From the NCBI RefSeq assembly GCF_902506575.1, contig NZ_LR732544.1, positions 2,824,395 through 2,888,394 of the forward strand: a DNA stretch of 64,000 nt, read 5' to 3'. Under the pieces are notes generated by a model that was given only the letters and a program-made list of their open reading frames with translations, was not told the DNA's origin and did not search any database. Position numbers and translations under genes: made by a program. Source of the DNA: Streptomyces mexicanus. Its GTDB lineage: Bacteria; Actinomycetota; Actinomycetes; Streptomycetales; Streptomycetaceae. Shown in pieces: positions 54,998 through 64,000 of the stretch; the first letter of the stretch is position 1; the number at the start of each line of letters is the position of its first letter.

Positions 54998-57628
54998 CTA
55001 CGCCTGCGGCAGGCGCTCCAGCTGGGCCTGGATGCGGGCGATGTCCTCCTCGGCCTTCGCCAGCCGCGTGCGGATCTTGTCCACCACGTGGTCGGGCGCC
55101 TTGGACAGGAACGCCTCGTTGCCGAGCTTGGCGGTCGTCTGGGCCTTCTCCTTCTCCGCGGCGGCCAGGTCCTTCGCCAGGCGCTTGCGCTCCGCGGCGA
55201 CGTCGATCGCGCCGGACAGGTCGAGGGCCACCTCGACGCCGGCGACCGGCAGGGTCGCCGTGGCCGTGAAGGACTCGCCCTCCGGCTGCAGGCGCAGCAG
55301 CTGCCGGATGGCGGCCTCGTGCGGGGCGAGGGCCGTGCCGTCCAGGGTGAGCCGGGCCGGGACCCGCTGGCCGGGCTGGAGGCCCTGGTCGGCGCGGAAG
55401 CGGCGGACCTCGGTGATGACCTGCTGGAGGGTCGCGATCTCCCGCTCGGCCTCGGCGTCGCGGAAGCCCGAGTCCTTGGGCCACTCGGCGATGACGACGG
55501 ACTCGCCGCCGGTCAGCGTGGTCCACAGGGTCTCCGTGACGAACGGGACCACCGGGTGCAGCAGCTTCAGGGTGACGTCGAGGACCTCGCCGAGGACGCG
55601 CTTGCTGACCTCGGCCGGCTCGCCGCCCGCCTGGAACGTCGTCTTGGACAGCTCGACGTACCAGTCGAAGACCTCGTCCCAGGCGAAGTGGAACAGGGCG
55701 TCGGAGAGCTTCGCGAACTGGTAGTCGTCGTAGTAGGCGTCCACCTCGGCGACGACCGAGTTCAGGCGGGAGAGGATCCAGCGGTCCGTCGGGGACATCT
55801 TCGAGACGTCCGGCAGCGGGCCGTCCACCGTGGCGCCGTTCATCAGCGCGAAGCGGGTCGCGTTCCAGATCTTGTTGGCGAAGTTGCGCGAGCCCTGGAC
55901 CCAGTCCTCGCCGATGGGCACGTCCACGCCCGGGTTGGCGCCGCGCGCGAGCGTGAAGCGCAGGGCGTCGGAGCCGTACTTGTCCATCCAGTCCAGCGGG
56001 TTGACCGCGTTGCCGAAGGACTTCGACATCTTCTTGCCGAACTGGTCGCGGACCATGCCGTGCAGGGCGATGGTGTGGAACGGCGGGGTGCCGTCCATCG
56101 CGTACAGGCCGAACATCATCATCCGGGCGACCCAGAAGAAGAGGATGTCGTAGCCGGTGACCAGGACGGAGTTCGGGTAGAACTTCGCGAGCGACTCGGT
56201 CTGCTCGGGCCAGCCGAGGGTGGAGAACGGCCACAGGCCGGAGGAGAACCAGGTGTCGAGGACGTCGGTGTCCTGGTGCCAGCCCTCGCCGGTGGGCGGT
56301 TCCTCGTCGGGGCCGACGCAGACGACCTCGCCGTTCGGGCCGTACCAGACCGGGATGCGGTGGCCCCACCACAGCTGGCGCGAGATGCACCAGTCGTGGA
56401 GGTTGTCGACCCAGTCGAAGTACCGCTTCTCCATCTCCTGCGGGTGGATCGTGACCTTGCCCTCGCGGACCGCGTCGCCGGCGGCCTTGGCGAGCGGGCC
56501 GACCTTGACCCACCACTGCATGGACAGGCGCGGCTCGATAGTGGTCTTGCAGCGCGAGCAGTGGCCGACGGAGTGGACGTAGGGCCGCTTCTCGGCGACG
56601 ATCCGGCCCTCGGCGCGCAGCGCGGCGACGATGGCGGAGCGGGCCTCCAGGCGGTCCAGGCCCTGGAAGGGGCCGTGGGCGGTGATCACGGCGTGCTCGT
56701 CCATGACCGCGAGGGCGGGCAGGTCGTGGCGCTGGCCGATCTCGAAGTCGTTCGGGTCGTGCGCCGGGGTGACCTTGACGGCGCCGGTGCCGAACTCGGG
56801 GTCGACGTGCTCGTCGGCGACGATCGGGATGCGGCGGCCGGTCAGCGGCAGCTCGATCTCGGTGCCGACCAGGTGCCGGTAGCGCTCGTCGTCCGGGTGG
56901 ACGGCGACGGCGGTGTCGCCGAGCATCGTCTCGGCGCGGGTCGTGGCGACGACGATGGACGCGTCGCCCTCGCCGTAGCGGATGGAGACCAGCTCGCCGT
57001 CGTCGTCCTGGTACTCGACCTCGATGTCGGAGATGGCCGTCAGGCAGCGCGGGCACCAGTTGATGATGCGCTCGGCGCGGTAGATCAGCTCGTCGTCGTA
57101 GAGCTTCTTGAAGATGGTCTGGACGGCCTGGGAGAGGCCCTCGTCCATGGTGAAGCGCTCACGGGACCAGGCGACGCCGTCGCCGAGGCGGCGCATCTGG
57201 CCGGAGATCTGGCCGCCGGACTCGCTCTTCCACTGCCACACGCGCTCGACGAACGCCTCGCGGCCCAGGTCGTGGCGGGACTTGCCCTCCTTGGCCAGCT
57301 CGCGCTCGACGACGTTCTGGGTGGCGATGCCGGCGTGGTCCATGCCGGGCTGCCACAGCGTCTCGTAGCCCTGCATCCGCTTGCGGCGGGTGAGGGCGTC
57401 GATGAGCGTGTGCTCGAAGGCGTGGCCCAGGTGCAGGCTGCCGGTGACGTTCGGCGGCGGGATGACGATGGTGTACGGCGGCTTGTCGCTCTTGGCGTCC
57501 GCCTCGAAGTAGCCCCGCTCTACCCAGCGCTCGTACAGCGGCCCCTCTACGTCGGCCGGCGCGTACTGGGTCGGCAGTTCGGTGGCGGGCGCTGGTGGCT
57601 GCTGCTGAGCGTTCTCGGTCACGGGCAC
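54998..57628 (-). CDS. valS: Valyl-tRNA synthetase
   Basis: 876 residues. The class I HIGH-like motif is [17 protein letters not shown] (about 55-71), KMSKS is in [10 protein letters not shown] (about 525), and an editing domain (about 200-380) and a C-terminal coiled coil (about 815-876) are present. It charges tRNA-Val and edits Thr. Start GTG at 57626-57628 ([10 protein letters not shown]), or the second in-frame GTG two codons on. It is divergent from the Pro/Gly-rich membrane-protein gene at 57759, with ~130 bases between that must hold both promoters. Confidence 0.97.
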   Translation of the reverse strand: MPVTENAQQQPPAPATELPTQYAPADVEGPLYERWVERGYFEADAKSDKPPYTIVIPPPNVTGSLHLGHAFEHTLIDALTRRKRMQGYETLWQPGMDHAGIATQNVVERELAKEGKSRHDLGREAFVERVWQWKSESGGQISGQMRRLGDGVAWSRERFTMDEGLSQAVQTIFKKLYDDELIYRAERIINWCPRCLTAISDIEVEYQDDDGELVSIRYGEGDASIVVATTRAETMLGDTAVAVHPDDERYRHLVGTEIELPLTGRRIPIVADEHVDPEFGTGAVKVTPAHDPNDFEIGQRHDLPALAVMDEHAVITAHGPFQGLDRLEARSAIVAALRAEGRIVAEKRPYVHSVGHCSRCKTTIEPRLSMQWWVKVGPLAKAAGDAVREGKVTIHPQEMEKRYFDWVDNLHDWCISRQLWWGHRIPVWYGPNGEVVCVGPDEEPPTGEGWHQDTDVLDTWFSSGLWPFSTLGWPEQTESLAKFYPNSVLVTGYDILFFWVARMMMFGLYAMDGTPPFHTIALHGMVRDQFGKKMSKSFGNAVNPLDWMDKYGSDALRFTLARGANPGVDVPIGEDWVQGSRNFANKIWNATRFALMNGATVDGPLPDVSKMSPTDRWILSRLNSVVAEVDAYYDDYQFAKLSDALFHFAWDEVFDWYVELSKTTFQAGGEPAEVSKRVLGEVLDVTLKLLHPVVPFVTETLWTTLTGGESVVIAEWPKDSGFRDAEAEREIATLQQVITEVRRFRADQGLQPGQRVPARLTLDGTALAPHEAAIRQLLRLQPEGESFTATATLPVAGVEVALDLSGAIDVAAERKRLAKDLAAAEKEKAQTTAKLGNEAFLSKAPDHVVDKIRTRLAKAEEDIARIQAQLERLPQA

Positions 57629-57758
57629 AGTTTAGAGGTGTCACGGCACCGTCCCGAAACGCGTTTGTTCTGTAACGGTGCGCCCCTCGATGCCGTGCGC
57701 GGACCGCCGCTGGGCCAGGATGTCAGGAACGCGTAAGCATCTGGAGGGGAACCCAGTA

Positions 57759-58784
57759 ATGAGTCACAACCAGCCGGGCCCGTACGGCGGGCAGCCACAG
57801 CAGCCCGGACCGTACGGCCAGCCGGGCCCCTACGGCCAGCAGCCGCCGCAGGCACCGCCCGCCCAGCCCGGCTATGGCTACGGCTACCCCCAGCAGGCTC
57901 CGCCGACGGCCCCGCCGCAGCCCGGGTACGGCTACCCCCAGCAGCCCCCGCAGGCCCCGCAGGGCGTGCCGCCGCAGCCGAACCCCTACGGGCAGCAGCA
58001 GGCGCCGTACGGCCAGCCGCAGCAGCCCTACGGCCAGACTCCCTACGGCCAGGCCCCCTACGGCCAGCAGCCGCCCTACGGCACCGTGCCGCAGCCTCCG
58101 GCGCCGGGCGGCGGCAAGAAGAAGACGGCCCTGATCATCGGCGCGGTGGCGGTCGTGGCGGCGGTCGCGGTCGCCGCGTACTTCGTGCTCGGCGGAGGCG
58201 GTGGCGGGGGCGGCTCGGTGGCCGACGACGGCCCGCACAAGCTGGTGCTGCCCGCGACGGTCGCCGACTACAAGAAGGGCCAGACCGGCTCCGGCGGCAC
58301 GGCCGGCGACACCAGCGCGGACAAGCTGGAAAAGCTCGGCGTCAAGAACGGCCAGGTCGTCAGGGGCGGCTACTCCCCCACCGACACCTCGAAGCTGGGC
58401 AGGACCCTGGCGGTCAACGGCGCCTACGGCACGATCGACGACCCGGCGGCCGCGATCGACAACGGCTTCGCCGCGAACCACGAGAACGCCAAGCACACCG
58501 GCGACACCATGGGCGGCAAGGAGACCGTCACCTGGGAGGGCAGCCCGCAGAGCGTCTCGCCGGACGGGCTCGACGGCGCCCTCATGAAGTGCCAGATCGC
58601 CAAGATCGAGGAGGACGGCGACACCTACACGGTGCCCACCTGCATCTGGGCCGACCACAGCACGTACGGCGTCGTCAACGGGATCGACCTGACCGCCGGG
58701 AAGACCGGGGGCATCGGCTTCTCGCAGGACGAGGTCGCCGGCTTCGCCGCCAAGCTGCGCGCCGCGGCCCGCGTCAAGGCCTGA
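57759..58784 (+). CDS. Pro/Gly/Tyr/Gln-rich membrane protein
   Basis: 341 residues from the ATG at 57759, which has GGAGGGGA nine bases upstream. The first ~120 residues are repeats of PYGQQ/PYGQ. A transmembrane helix ([25 protein letters not shown]) near residue 130 is followed by a Gly-rich linker and an extracellular domain of ~180 residues ([14 protein letters not shown]...), with Cys at MKCQI and TCIWAD which could pair. Similar single-pass proteins with PY-rich cytoplasmic tails are common in Streptomyces; no function is known to me. Divergent from valS; a strong bidirectional terminator follows. Confidence 0.8.
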   Translation: MSHNQPGPYGGQPQQPGPYGQPGPYGQQPPQAPPAQPGYGYGYPQQAPPTAPPQPGYGYPQQPPQAPQGVPPQPNPYGQQQAPYGQPQQPYGQTPYGQAPYGQQPPYGTVPQPPAPGGGKKKTALIIGAVAVVAAVAVAAYFVLGGGGGGGGSVADDGPHKLVLPATVADYKKGQTGSGGTAGDTSADKLEKLGVKNGQVVRGGYSPTDTSKLGRTLAVNGAYGTIDDPAAAIDNGFAANHENAKHTGDTMGGKETVTWEGSPQSVSPDGLDGALMKCQIAKIEEDGDTYTVPTCIWADHSTYGVVNGIDLTAGKTGGIGFSQDEVAGFAAKLRAAARVKA

Positions 58785-58790
58785 TCGACC

Positions 58791-58834
58791 ACGCGGAAAG
58801 GGGCCCCGGTGTCCACCGGGGCCCCTTTCCGCGT
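58791..58834. terminator. Strong bidirectional hairpin between the PY-rich gene and clpX
   Basis: Arms 58791-58811 and 58814-58834 pair perfectly over 21 bases. The core is AAAGGGGCCCCGG with a tight loop, and the stem ends with CCTTTCCGC. It separates the convergent membrane-protein and clpX genes. Confidence 0.9.
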
Positions 58835-58853
58835 GCGGGGTGCGCGCGGTCGG

Positions 58854-60140
58854 TCAGGCCGACTTCTGCTCGCCCGTGCCCCGGCCGCGGGCGTCGCGCG
58901 GGATCAGGGTCGGGTTGACGTTGGAGTGGACGACGTCGGCGGTGATGACGACACGGGCCACGTCCTTGCGGGAGGGCACCTCGTACATCACCGACATCAA
59001 GACCTCCTCCATGATGGCGCGCAGACCGCGCGCGCCGGTCTGGCGGAGGATGGCCTGGTCGGCGATGGCCTCCAGCGCCTCGCGCTCGAAGTCCAGCTCC
59101 ACCCCGTCGAGTTCGAACAACCGTTGGTACTGCTTCACCAGCGCGTTGCGCGGCTCGATCAGGATCTTCAGCAGGGCCTCGCGGTCGAGGTTGTGCACGC
59201 TGGTGATCACCGGCAGACGGCCGATGAACTCGGGGATCATGCCGAACTTGACCAGGTCCTCCGGCATGACGTCCTCGAAGAGGTCCTTGGACTCCCGCTC
59301 GCGCTTGGAGCGGATCGTCGCGCCGAAGCCGATGCCCTTGGCGCCGGCCCGCCCCTCGATGATCTTCTCCAGGCCCGCGAAGGCGCCGCCCACGATGAAC
59401 AGGACGTTCGTCGTGTCGATCTGGATGAACTCCTGGTGCGGGTGCTTGCGGCCGCCCTGCGGCGGCACGGAGGCCGTGGTGCCCTCCAGGATCTTCAGCA
59501 GGGCCTGCTGGACGCCCTCGCCGGAGACGTCGCGGGTGATCGACGGGTTCTCGCTCTTGCGGGCGACCTTGTCGATCTCGTCGATGTAGATGATCCCGGT
59601 CTCGGCCTTCTTCACGTCGTAGTCGGCCGCCTGGATCAGCTTCAGGAGGATGTTCTCGACGTCCTCGCCGACGTAGCCCGCCTCGGTCAGGGCCGTGGCG
59701 TCGGCGATGGCGAACGGGACGTTGAGCATGCGGGCCAGCGTCTGGGCCAGCAGCGTCTTGCCGGACCCGGTGGGGCCGAGCAGCAGGATGTTGGACTTGG
59801 CCAGCTCGATGGCGTCCTCGCGGCCCTGGCCGCCGCCGTTCTCCCCGGCCTGGACCCGCTTGTAGTGGTTGTACACCGCGACGGACAGGGCCTTCTTCGC
59901 GGCCTCCTGGCCGACGACGTACCCGTCCAGGAACTCGTAGATCTCGCGGGGCTTGGGCAGCTCCTCCCAGCGCACCTCGCTGGTCTCCGCGAGTTCCTCC
60001 TCGATGATCTCGTTGCAGAGATCGATGCACTCGTCGCAGATGTACACACCGGGCCCTGCGATGAGCTTCTTGACCTGCTTCTGGCTCTTGCCGCAGAACG
60101 AGCACTTGAGCAGATCGCCGCCGTCACCGATGCGTGCCAC
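58854..60140 (-). CDS. clpX: ClpX, ATPase of the Clp protease
   Basis: 428 residues from the GTG at 60138-60140 ([20 protein letters not shown]), which is the correct start by length; the frame to 60281 is extra. The zinc motif C-x2-C...CDEC is at the N-terminus, Walker A is GPTGSGKT (about 125), the ClpP-binding IGF loop is [11 protein letters not shown] (about 265), and the AAA+ sensor regions are intact. It unfolds substrates for ClpP. It lies on the same strand as clpP2 and clpP1 but with its own 169-base gap, so it may be separately expressed. Confidence 0.97.
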   Translation of the reverse strand: MARIGDGGDLLKCSFCGKSQKQVKKLIAGPGVYICDECIDLCNEIIEEELAETSEVRWEELPKPREIYEFLDGYVVGQEAAKKALSVAVYNHYKRVQAGENGGGQGREDAIELAKSNILLLGPTGSGKTLLAQTLARMLNVPFAIADATALTEAGYVGEDVENILLKLIQAADYDVKKAETGIIYIDEIDKVARKSENPSITRDVSGEGVQQALLKILEGTTASVPPQGGRKHPHQEFIQIDTTNVLFIVGGAFAGLEKIIEGRAGAKGIGFGATIRSKRERESKDLFEDVMPEDLVKFGMIPEFIGRLPVITSVHNLDREALLKILIEPRNALVKQYQRLFELDGVELDFEREALEAIADQAILRQTGARGLRAIMEEVLMSVMYEVPSRKDVARVVITADVVHSNVNPTLIPRDARGRGTGEQKSA

Positions 60141-60309
60141 GGTGTGCTTCCCCTTCGCCTGGGAGACGCCTGGACACCTGTGGTCCAGCGGCTCCTGGTG
60201 CTGCCTTATGTCGACGGTACCTTGCCGGGCCCCCCGTTCGGGCCCCCCTTGGCACGGTTCACTGGGACGTGACCGTGCCAAGGAGCGACGGGCGGGTGCG
60301 GCGTCCGCG

Positions 60310-60990
60310 TCAGCGGACGGCGGTGTTGTTCATCTTCCGGGTGGAAATGATCTGGTCGATCAGCCCGTAGGACAGCGCCTCCTCGGCCGTGAGGATCTTG
60401 TCGCGCTCGATGTCCTCGCGGATCTTCTCGATCGACTGGTTGGAGTGCTTGGCCAGCATCTCCTCCAGCTGGGAGCGCATCCGCAGGATCTCGTTGGCGG
60501 CGATCTCCAGGTCGGAGACCTGGCCGCGGCCGGTCTCGCTGTAGGGCTGGTGGATCAGCACGCGGGCGTTGGGCAGCGCCATGCGCTTGCCGGGCGTGCC
60601 GGCGGCCAGCAGGACCGCGGCGGCGGAGGCCGCCTGGCCCATGCACACCGTCTGGATGTCCGGCTTGACGTACTGCATGGTGTCGTAGATCGCCGTGAGC
60701 GCCGTGAAGGAGCCGCCGGGGCTGTTGATGTAGACCGAGATGTCCCGGTCGGGGTCCATCGACTCCAGGCACAGCAGCTGCGCCATGACGTCGTTGGCGG
60801 AGGCGTCGTCGATCTGGATGCCGAGGAAGATCACGCGCTCCTCGAAGAGCTTCGCGTACGGGTCGTACTCGCGGATGCCCTGGGAGGTGCGCTCGACGAA
60901 GCGCGGGATGACGTAGCGGGACTCGGCCGCGGGGCCGGTGTACTCGGCGCGCGTACGGTCGTAGAGGCCGCTGCCGGGGAAGTCGTTCAC
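60310..60990 (-). CDS. clpP2: ATP-dependent Clp protease proteolytic subunit, ClpP2
   Basis: 226 residues from the GTG at 60988-60990 ([20 protein letters not shown]). Catalytic Ser is in [10 protein letters not shown] and His in [10 protein letters not shown]; both lie in the usual ClpP framework ([20 protein letters not shown]). The open frame to 62016 is a longer shadow that fuses out-of-frame clpP1. It forms the two-ClpP complex with ClpP1 next to it, 125 bases away. Housekeeping protease of Actinobacteria. An upstream TGGAGACATC gives a ribosome site. Confidence 0.95.
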   Translation of the reverse strand: MNDFPGSGLYDRTRAEYTGPAAESRYVIPRFVERTSQGIREYDPYAKLFEERVIFLGIQIDDASANDVMAQLLCLESMDPDRDISVYINSPGGSFTALTAIYDTMQYVKPDIQTVCMGQAASAAAVLLAAGTPGKRMALPNARVLIHQPYSETGRGQVSDLEIAANEILRMRSQLEEMLAKHSNQSIEKIREDIERDKILTAEEALSYGLIDQIISTRKMNNTAVR

Positions 60991-61115
60991 GATGTCTCCA
61001 TGGAAAAGGGCTGGGCGGTCGGCTCGAGGGGCCTGCGGGCTGCGCGGGGTCACCGGCGCTCCGGGACGGTCCGCGCGAGCGGCGCGGGGACGCTGCGGCC
61101 CCCGCGGGGCGCGGT

Positions 61116-61733
61116 TCAGGCCCCGGTGCCGCCGCCGCCCGGCATGCCGGCGGCGTGCGTGATGACGTCGTCGATGAGGCCGTACTCCTTGGCCTCGTGG
61201 GCGTCGAACCAGCGGTCGCGGTCGGAGTCGCGGGTGATCTGCTCGACCGTCTGGCCGGTGTGCAGGGCGGTCAGCTCGGCCATGCGCCGCTTGGTGTGCA
61301 GCAGCCGCTCGGCGTGGATCTTGATGTCGGAGGCCGAGCCCGCCAGGCCGGCGGAGGGCTGGTGGATCAGGATCTCGGCGTTCGGCAGCGCGAAGCGCTT
61401 GCCGGGGGTGCCCGCGCTGAGCAGGAACTGGCCCATGGAGGCCGCGAGGCCCATGGCGATCGTCACCACGTCGTTCTTGATGTACTGCATGGTGTCGTAG
61501 ATCGCCATGCCGGCCGTGATCGAACCGCCGGGGCTGTTGATGTACAGGTAGATGTCCTTGTCCGGGTCGGCGGCAAGGAGCAGCAGCTGTGCGGTGATCT
61601 TGTTCGCGATGTCGTCGTCGACCGGCTGGCCGAGGAAGATGATCCGCTCGTTGAGCAGCCGGTTGTAGACCTGGTCGCCGAGGCCACCACCGATGGAAGG
61701 CTCGCCGGCGGCGGAGGGCATCAGATTCGTCAC
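61116..61733 (-). CDS. clpP1: ATP-dependent Clp protease proteolytic subunit, ClpP1
   Basis: 205 residues from the GTG at 61731-61733 ([17 protein letters not shown]); an ATG four codons in is also possible. Ser in MGLAASMGQ, His in LIHQPSAGL, and Asp in the C-terminal helix all fit. The N-terminal extension before [11 protein letters not shown] is actinobacterial. It is the promoter-proximal gene of clpP1-clpP2. The 327 bases upstream contain a candidate ClgR box. Mutual assembly with ClpP2 is known in the family. Confidence 0.96.
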   Translation of the reverse strand: MTNLMPSAAGEPSIGGGLGDQVYNRLLNERIIFLGQPVDDDIANKITAQLLLLAADPDKDIYLYINSPGGSITAGMAIYDTMQYIKNDVVTIAMGLAASMGQFLLSAGTPGKRFALPNAEILIHQPSAGLAGSASDIKIHAERLLHTKRRMAELTALHTGQTVEQITRDSDRDRWFDAHEAKEYGLIDDVITHAAGMPGGGGTGA

Positions 61734-61884
61734 GTATCCACCTGCTCGTCTTACGACGGCGCCGGGCCGTCTCACGTGTTCTGCCGGGGCGTGGGGCCGT
61801 CCGGCGGTTTTCGGGGACTCCCCTGCCCTCGTATTCATGGACCCTAACGCGCGGGTCGCTTCGGGGAATCCCGCTGAGGGGAGT

Positions 61885-61898
61885 GTTCGCCGGGGGCG
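61885..61898 (+). promoter_or_regulatory. Candidate ClgR-binding box upstream of clpP1
   Basis: The sequence GTTCGCCGGGGGCG matches GTTCGC-N5-GCG, which I recall as the reported ClgR motif in Streptomyces. It lies about 150 bases upstream of the clpP1 start, in the right position for an activator. A short match at this GC content could occur by chance. Confidence 0.5.
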
Positions 61899-61934
61899 TA
61901 GCGCGGGGGCCGCCGGGGCCCGCGCCGGGTAGGG

Positions 61935-61971
61935 CGATGGGCCCTGGGGCTGCGTGCCCCAGGGCCCATCG
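61935..61971 (-). terminator. Hairpin terminator after tig
   Basis: CGATGGGCCCTGGGGC (61935-61950) pairs perfectly over 16 bases with GCCCCAGGGCCCATCG (61956-61971) around TGCGT. It lies about 90 bases after the tig stop on the minus strand and would end the tig message before the clpP1 promoter region. Confidence 0.8.
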
Positions 61972-62060
61972 TACGTACGTCCCGGAGGGTCCGCGCGGGT
62001 CGGGCCGCCCTGCCACGGGCGCCGCCTCGCTCCGGCGGATCCGGTCCGCGGGCGGGCGGA

Positions 62061-63464
62061 TCAGGCCTCGGCCTTCTCCTCGCCCTCGCCCTTGTCGGCG
62101 CCCTGGTCCTCGGCGGAGGCCTCGGCGGTCTCGGCCGCCTCCTCGCCCTCCTCCTCGTCCTCCAGGTCGACGATCTCGCCGTTGGTGTCCTTCACGGTCG
62201 CGGCCTCGACCACGACGGCCAGGGCCTTGCCGCGGGCGACCTCGCCGACCAGCAGCGGCACCTGGTTGTTCTGGACGACCGCCTGGGCGAACTGGTCGGG
62301 GGACATGCCGGAGGAGGCCGCACGCCGCATGAGGTGCTCGGTCAGCTCCTCCTGGTTGACGTTGAGCTTCTCCTTGTTGACCAGCTCGTCGAGCACGAAC
62401 TGGGTCTTGATGCCCTTGATCGCCGCTTCGCGGGTCTCGGTGTCGAACTCCTCGGCGGTCTTGCCCTGCAGCTCCAGGTACTTGTCGAGGGTCAGACCCA
62501 TCTGCGCGAGCTGGTGGTGCTCCAGGTTGTGCTTGCGGGTGTTGATCTCGTCCTCGAGCAGCTTCTCGGGGACCGGGACCTCGACCAGCTCCAGCAGCTT
62601 GTCCAGGACGCGCTCCTGGGCCTGGGTGGCCTGGTCGTAGCGCTTCATGTTCTCCAGGCGCTTGCGGCTGTCGGCCTTCAGCTCCTCGAGGGTGTCGAAC
62701 TCGGAGGCGAGCTGCGCGAACTCGTCGTCCAGCTCGGGCAGTTCCCGCTTGGCGACCTGGGTGACCTTGACGGTGACCTCGGCCTCCTTGCCGGCCGCCG
62801 AGCCGCCCTTCAGCTCGGAGGTGAAGGTGGCCTCGCCACCGGCCTCCAGACCCTTCACGGCGTCGTCGATGCCGTCCAGCAGCTCACCGGAGCCGATCGT
62901 GTAGGACACGCCGTTGGCGATGCCGTCCTCCAGGACCTCGCCGTCGACCTTGGCCTGAAGGTCGATGGTGACGACGTCGCCGTCCTCGGCGGCACGCTCG
63001 ACCGGGGTGGTGGAGGCGAAGCGCTCGCGCAGCTGCTCGACCGCCTTCTCCACGTCCTCGTCGGTGACCTCCACGGCGTCGACCTCGACCTCGATGCCGG
63101 AGTAGTCCGGGATCTCGATGGTCGGGCGGACGTCGACCTCGGCGGTGAAGTTCAGCGTCTCGCCGTCCTTCAGCTCGGTGATGTCGACCTCGGGCTGGCC
63201 CAGCGGGTTCAGCTCCGCGTTGTTGACCGCGTCGGTGTAGAACTTGGGAAGCGCGTCGTTGACGGCCTCCTCCAGAACCGCACCGCGGCCGAACCGCTGG
63301 TCGATGACCCGGGCCGGGACCTTGCCCTTGCGGAAGCCCTTCACCGTGACCTGCTGGTTGATCTTCTTGTACGCCGCGTCGAGGCTGTCCTTGAGCTCCT
63401 CGAAGGGCACCTCGACAGTGAGCCGAACCCGAGTCGGGTTCAGGGTCTCCACGGCGCTCTTCAC
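62061..63464 (-). CDS. tig: Trigger factor
   Basis: 467 residues from the GTG at 63462-63464 ([21 protein letters not shown]), preceded by AAGGAG. The ribosome-binding signature is [16 protein letters not shown] (about 42-57), followed by the PPIase domain (about 145-240, [17 protein letters not shown]) and a long helical C-terminal domain. The last ~45 residues are Glu/Ala-rich and disordered, typical of the genus. It binds nascent chains at the exit tunnel and usually neighbours clpP, as here. Upstream 63465-63738 holds its promoter and then tRNA-Pro. Confidence 0.97.
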   Translation of the reverse strand: MKSAVETLNPTRVRLTVEVPFEELKDSLDAAYKKINQQVTVKGFRKGKVPARVIDQRFGRGAVLEEAVNDALPKFYTDAVNNAELNPLGQPEVDITELKDGETLNFTAEVDVRPTIEIPDYSGIEVEVDAVEVTDEDVEKAVEQLRERFASTTPVERAAEDGDVVTIDLQAKVDGEVLEDGIANGVSYTIGSGELLDGIDDAVKGLEAGGEATFTSELKGGSAAGKEAEVTVKVTQVAKRELPELDDEFAQLASEFDTLEELKADSRKRLENMKRYDQATQAQERVLDKLLELVEVPVPEKLLEDEINTRKHNLEHHQLAQMGLTLDKYLELQGKTAEEFDTETREAAIKGIKTQFVLDELVNKEKLNVNQEELTEHLMRRAASSGMSPDQFAQAVVQNNQVPLLVGEVARGKALAVVVEAATVKDTNGEIVDLEDEEEGEEAAETAEASAEDQGADKGEGEEKAEA

Positions 63465-63738
63465 GGTTCGGTCTCCTTGTGGCTGACTTCTCGGGTGTCG
63501 CCGGAGCCGTCAGGGGGTCCGGCGGATTTCGCCGCCCGGAGGAGTTCGTGGCCCAGTAGGCCGGACACACGGGCGCGCAGTTTGCATAGTAACCGCAGCA
63601 GCTCGGCGCCCCAAAAGGCGATCACACCGGCACGCGCGTCACGCGGGGGCCGCCCGGTGCGCGCCGGGACGACACGCGCCGTCACGCAGGTCACGTGCGT
63701 CCCACGAGGTACGCCGGTCCGGTGGCCGGCGGTGGTGG

Positions 63739-63812
63739 TCGGGGTGGCGGGATTTGAACCCACGGCCTTCCGCTCCCAAAGCGGACGCGCTACCAAGCTG
63801 CGCCACACCCCG
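63739..63812 (-). tRNA. tRNA-Pro (anticodon TGG)
   Basis: Minus strand, 74 nt, beginning CGGGGTGTGGCGCAGCTTGG. Acceptor stem CGGGGTG/CACCCCG with discriminator A. The loop TTTGGGA between TCCGC and GCGGA gives anticodon TGG. T arm GTGGGTTCAAATCCCGC. The CCA is not encoded in the genome. It lies upstream of tig on the same strand. Confidence 0.96.
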
Positions 63813-63930
63813 TCTGGTGCGACACGTAGGGTACATGCCCACGGCCCGAGCGACCGCCCGGTTTCGCCCGGGATCCCGGCGCGCCGCCGCGGCCCCGCCC
63901 CGACGAGGAGATGGTAAATCAGGAAGGGAG

Positions 63931-63963
63931 TCGTCGGCGGCGTCGGATGTGGATAAGAGACAG
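63931..63963 (+). other. Illumina Nextera Read 1 adapter remnant (sequencing artefact)
   Basis: The 33 bases match the Nextera transposase adapter (5' TCGTCGGCAGCGTC followed by the 19-base mosaic end ending ATAAGAGACAG) at 30 of 33 positions. All three differences are changes to G. This is not genomic DNA. The sequence after 63963 may therefore not be adjacent to tRNA-Pro in the real chromosome. Confidence 0.92.
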
Positions 63964-64000
63964 GTGTCGGTGGGCGGGGGCGCGGGGGCGTCGCCGAAGG

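Noticed and set aside
52994-57736. 1580-residue plus-strand open frame over folC and valS
   Set aside because: Antisense shadow of folC and valS; composition is Arg/Val/Gly/Asp-rich without motif.
63895-63930. Upstream part of Illumina P5 primer before the Nextera adapter
   Set aside because: Only weak, gapped similarity (CGAC..GAGAT); the spacing to the adapter does not fit an 8-base index. Not claimed.

Overview
The window is high-GC DNA (roughly 70% or more G+C) with GTG, TTG and ATG starts, long antisense shadow frames, and a gene order that, from memory, follows Streptomyces coelicolor SCO2576 to SCO2620. It is almost certainly chromosomal DNA of a Streptomyces or very close relative. 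Most of it is conserved core genome read on the minus strand. No gene was compared with a database; names rest on motifs, length and neighbourhood.

Layout. 1-2.1 kb: C-terminal piece of a disordered protein, then a NuoF-like/ferredoxin fusion. 2.1-3.3 kb: two identical tRNA-Ala(GGC) genes enclosing two tiny Cys-rich proteins. 3.3-15.2 kb: histidine phosphatase, rsfS, an LCP-family protein, nadD, two very small membrane proteins, an M48 metalloprotease, two related single-pass membrane proteins, proA, an unknown protein, proB and a small membrane protein. 15.2-30 kb: an accessory island in two related halves. Each half has a giant Ala-rich Tat-type ALF-repeat protein, a small secreted protein and a secreted trypsin-fold/FG-GAP protein lacking catalytic residues; a galE-like epimerase lies between the halves. 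30-35.7 kb: a three-gene overlapping operon with two Stealth-type phosphotransferases, one fused to a GT4-like glycosyltransferase. 35.9-42.3 kb: obg, rpmA, rplU and an RNase E/G gene. 42.6-45.6 kb: TIGR03936-like and radical SAM/B12 (TIGR03960-like) proteins. 45.7-52.3 kb: the mre cell-wall cluster (rodA/sfr, mrdA, mreD, mreC, mreB). 52.5-63.5 kb: ndk, DUF4233, folC, valS, a Pro/Gly/Tyr-rich membrane protein, clpX, clpP2, clpP1 and tig. A tRNA-Pro(TGG) follows.

How the parts fit. The mre cluster, the LCP protein, the two related membrane proteins and the Stealth operon all point to envelope and spore-wall building. The island adds surface or secreted proteins of unknown role beside those genes. 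The clp/tig block is protein quality control, with a candidate ClgR box upstream of clpP1.

Assembly warnings. Three places look artificial: a perfect 78-bp fold-back at position 1, an inverted repeat with 68-bp arms and a 4-bp spacer inside the 5' end of the RNase E/G gene (42144-42283), and a near-complete Illumina Nextera Read 1 adapter at 63931-63963. The N-terminal part of the RNase E/G protein and the last ~100 bases should not be trusted.
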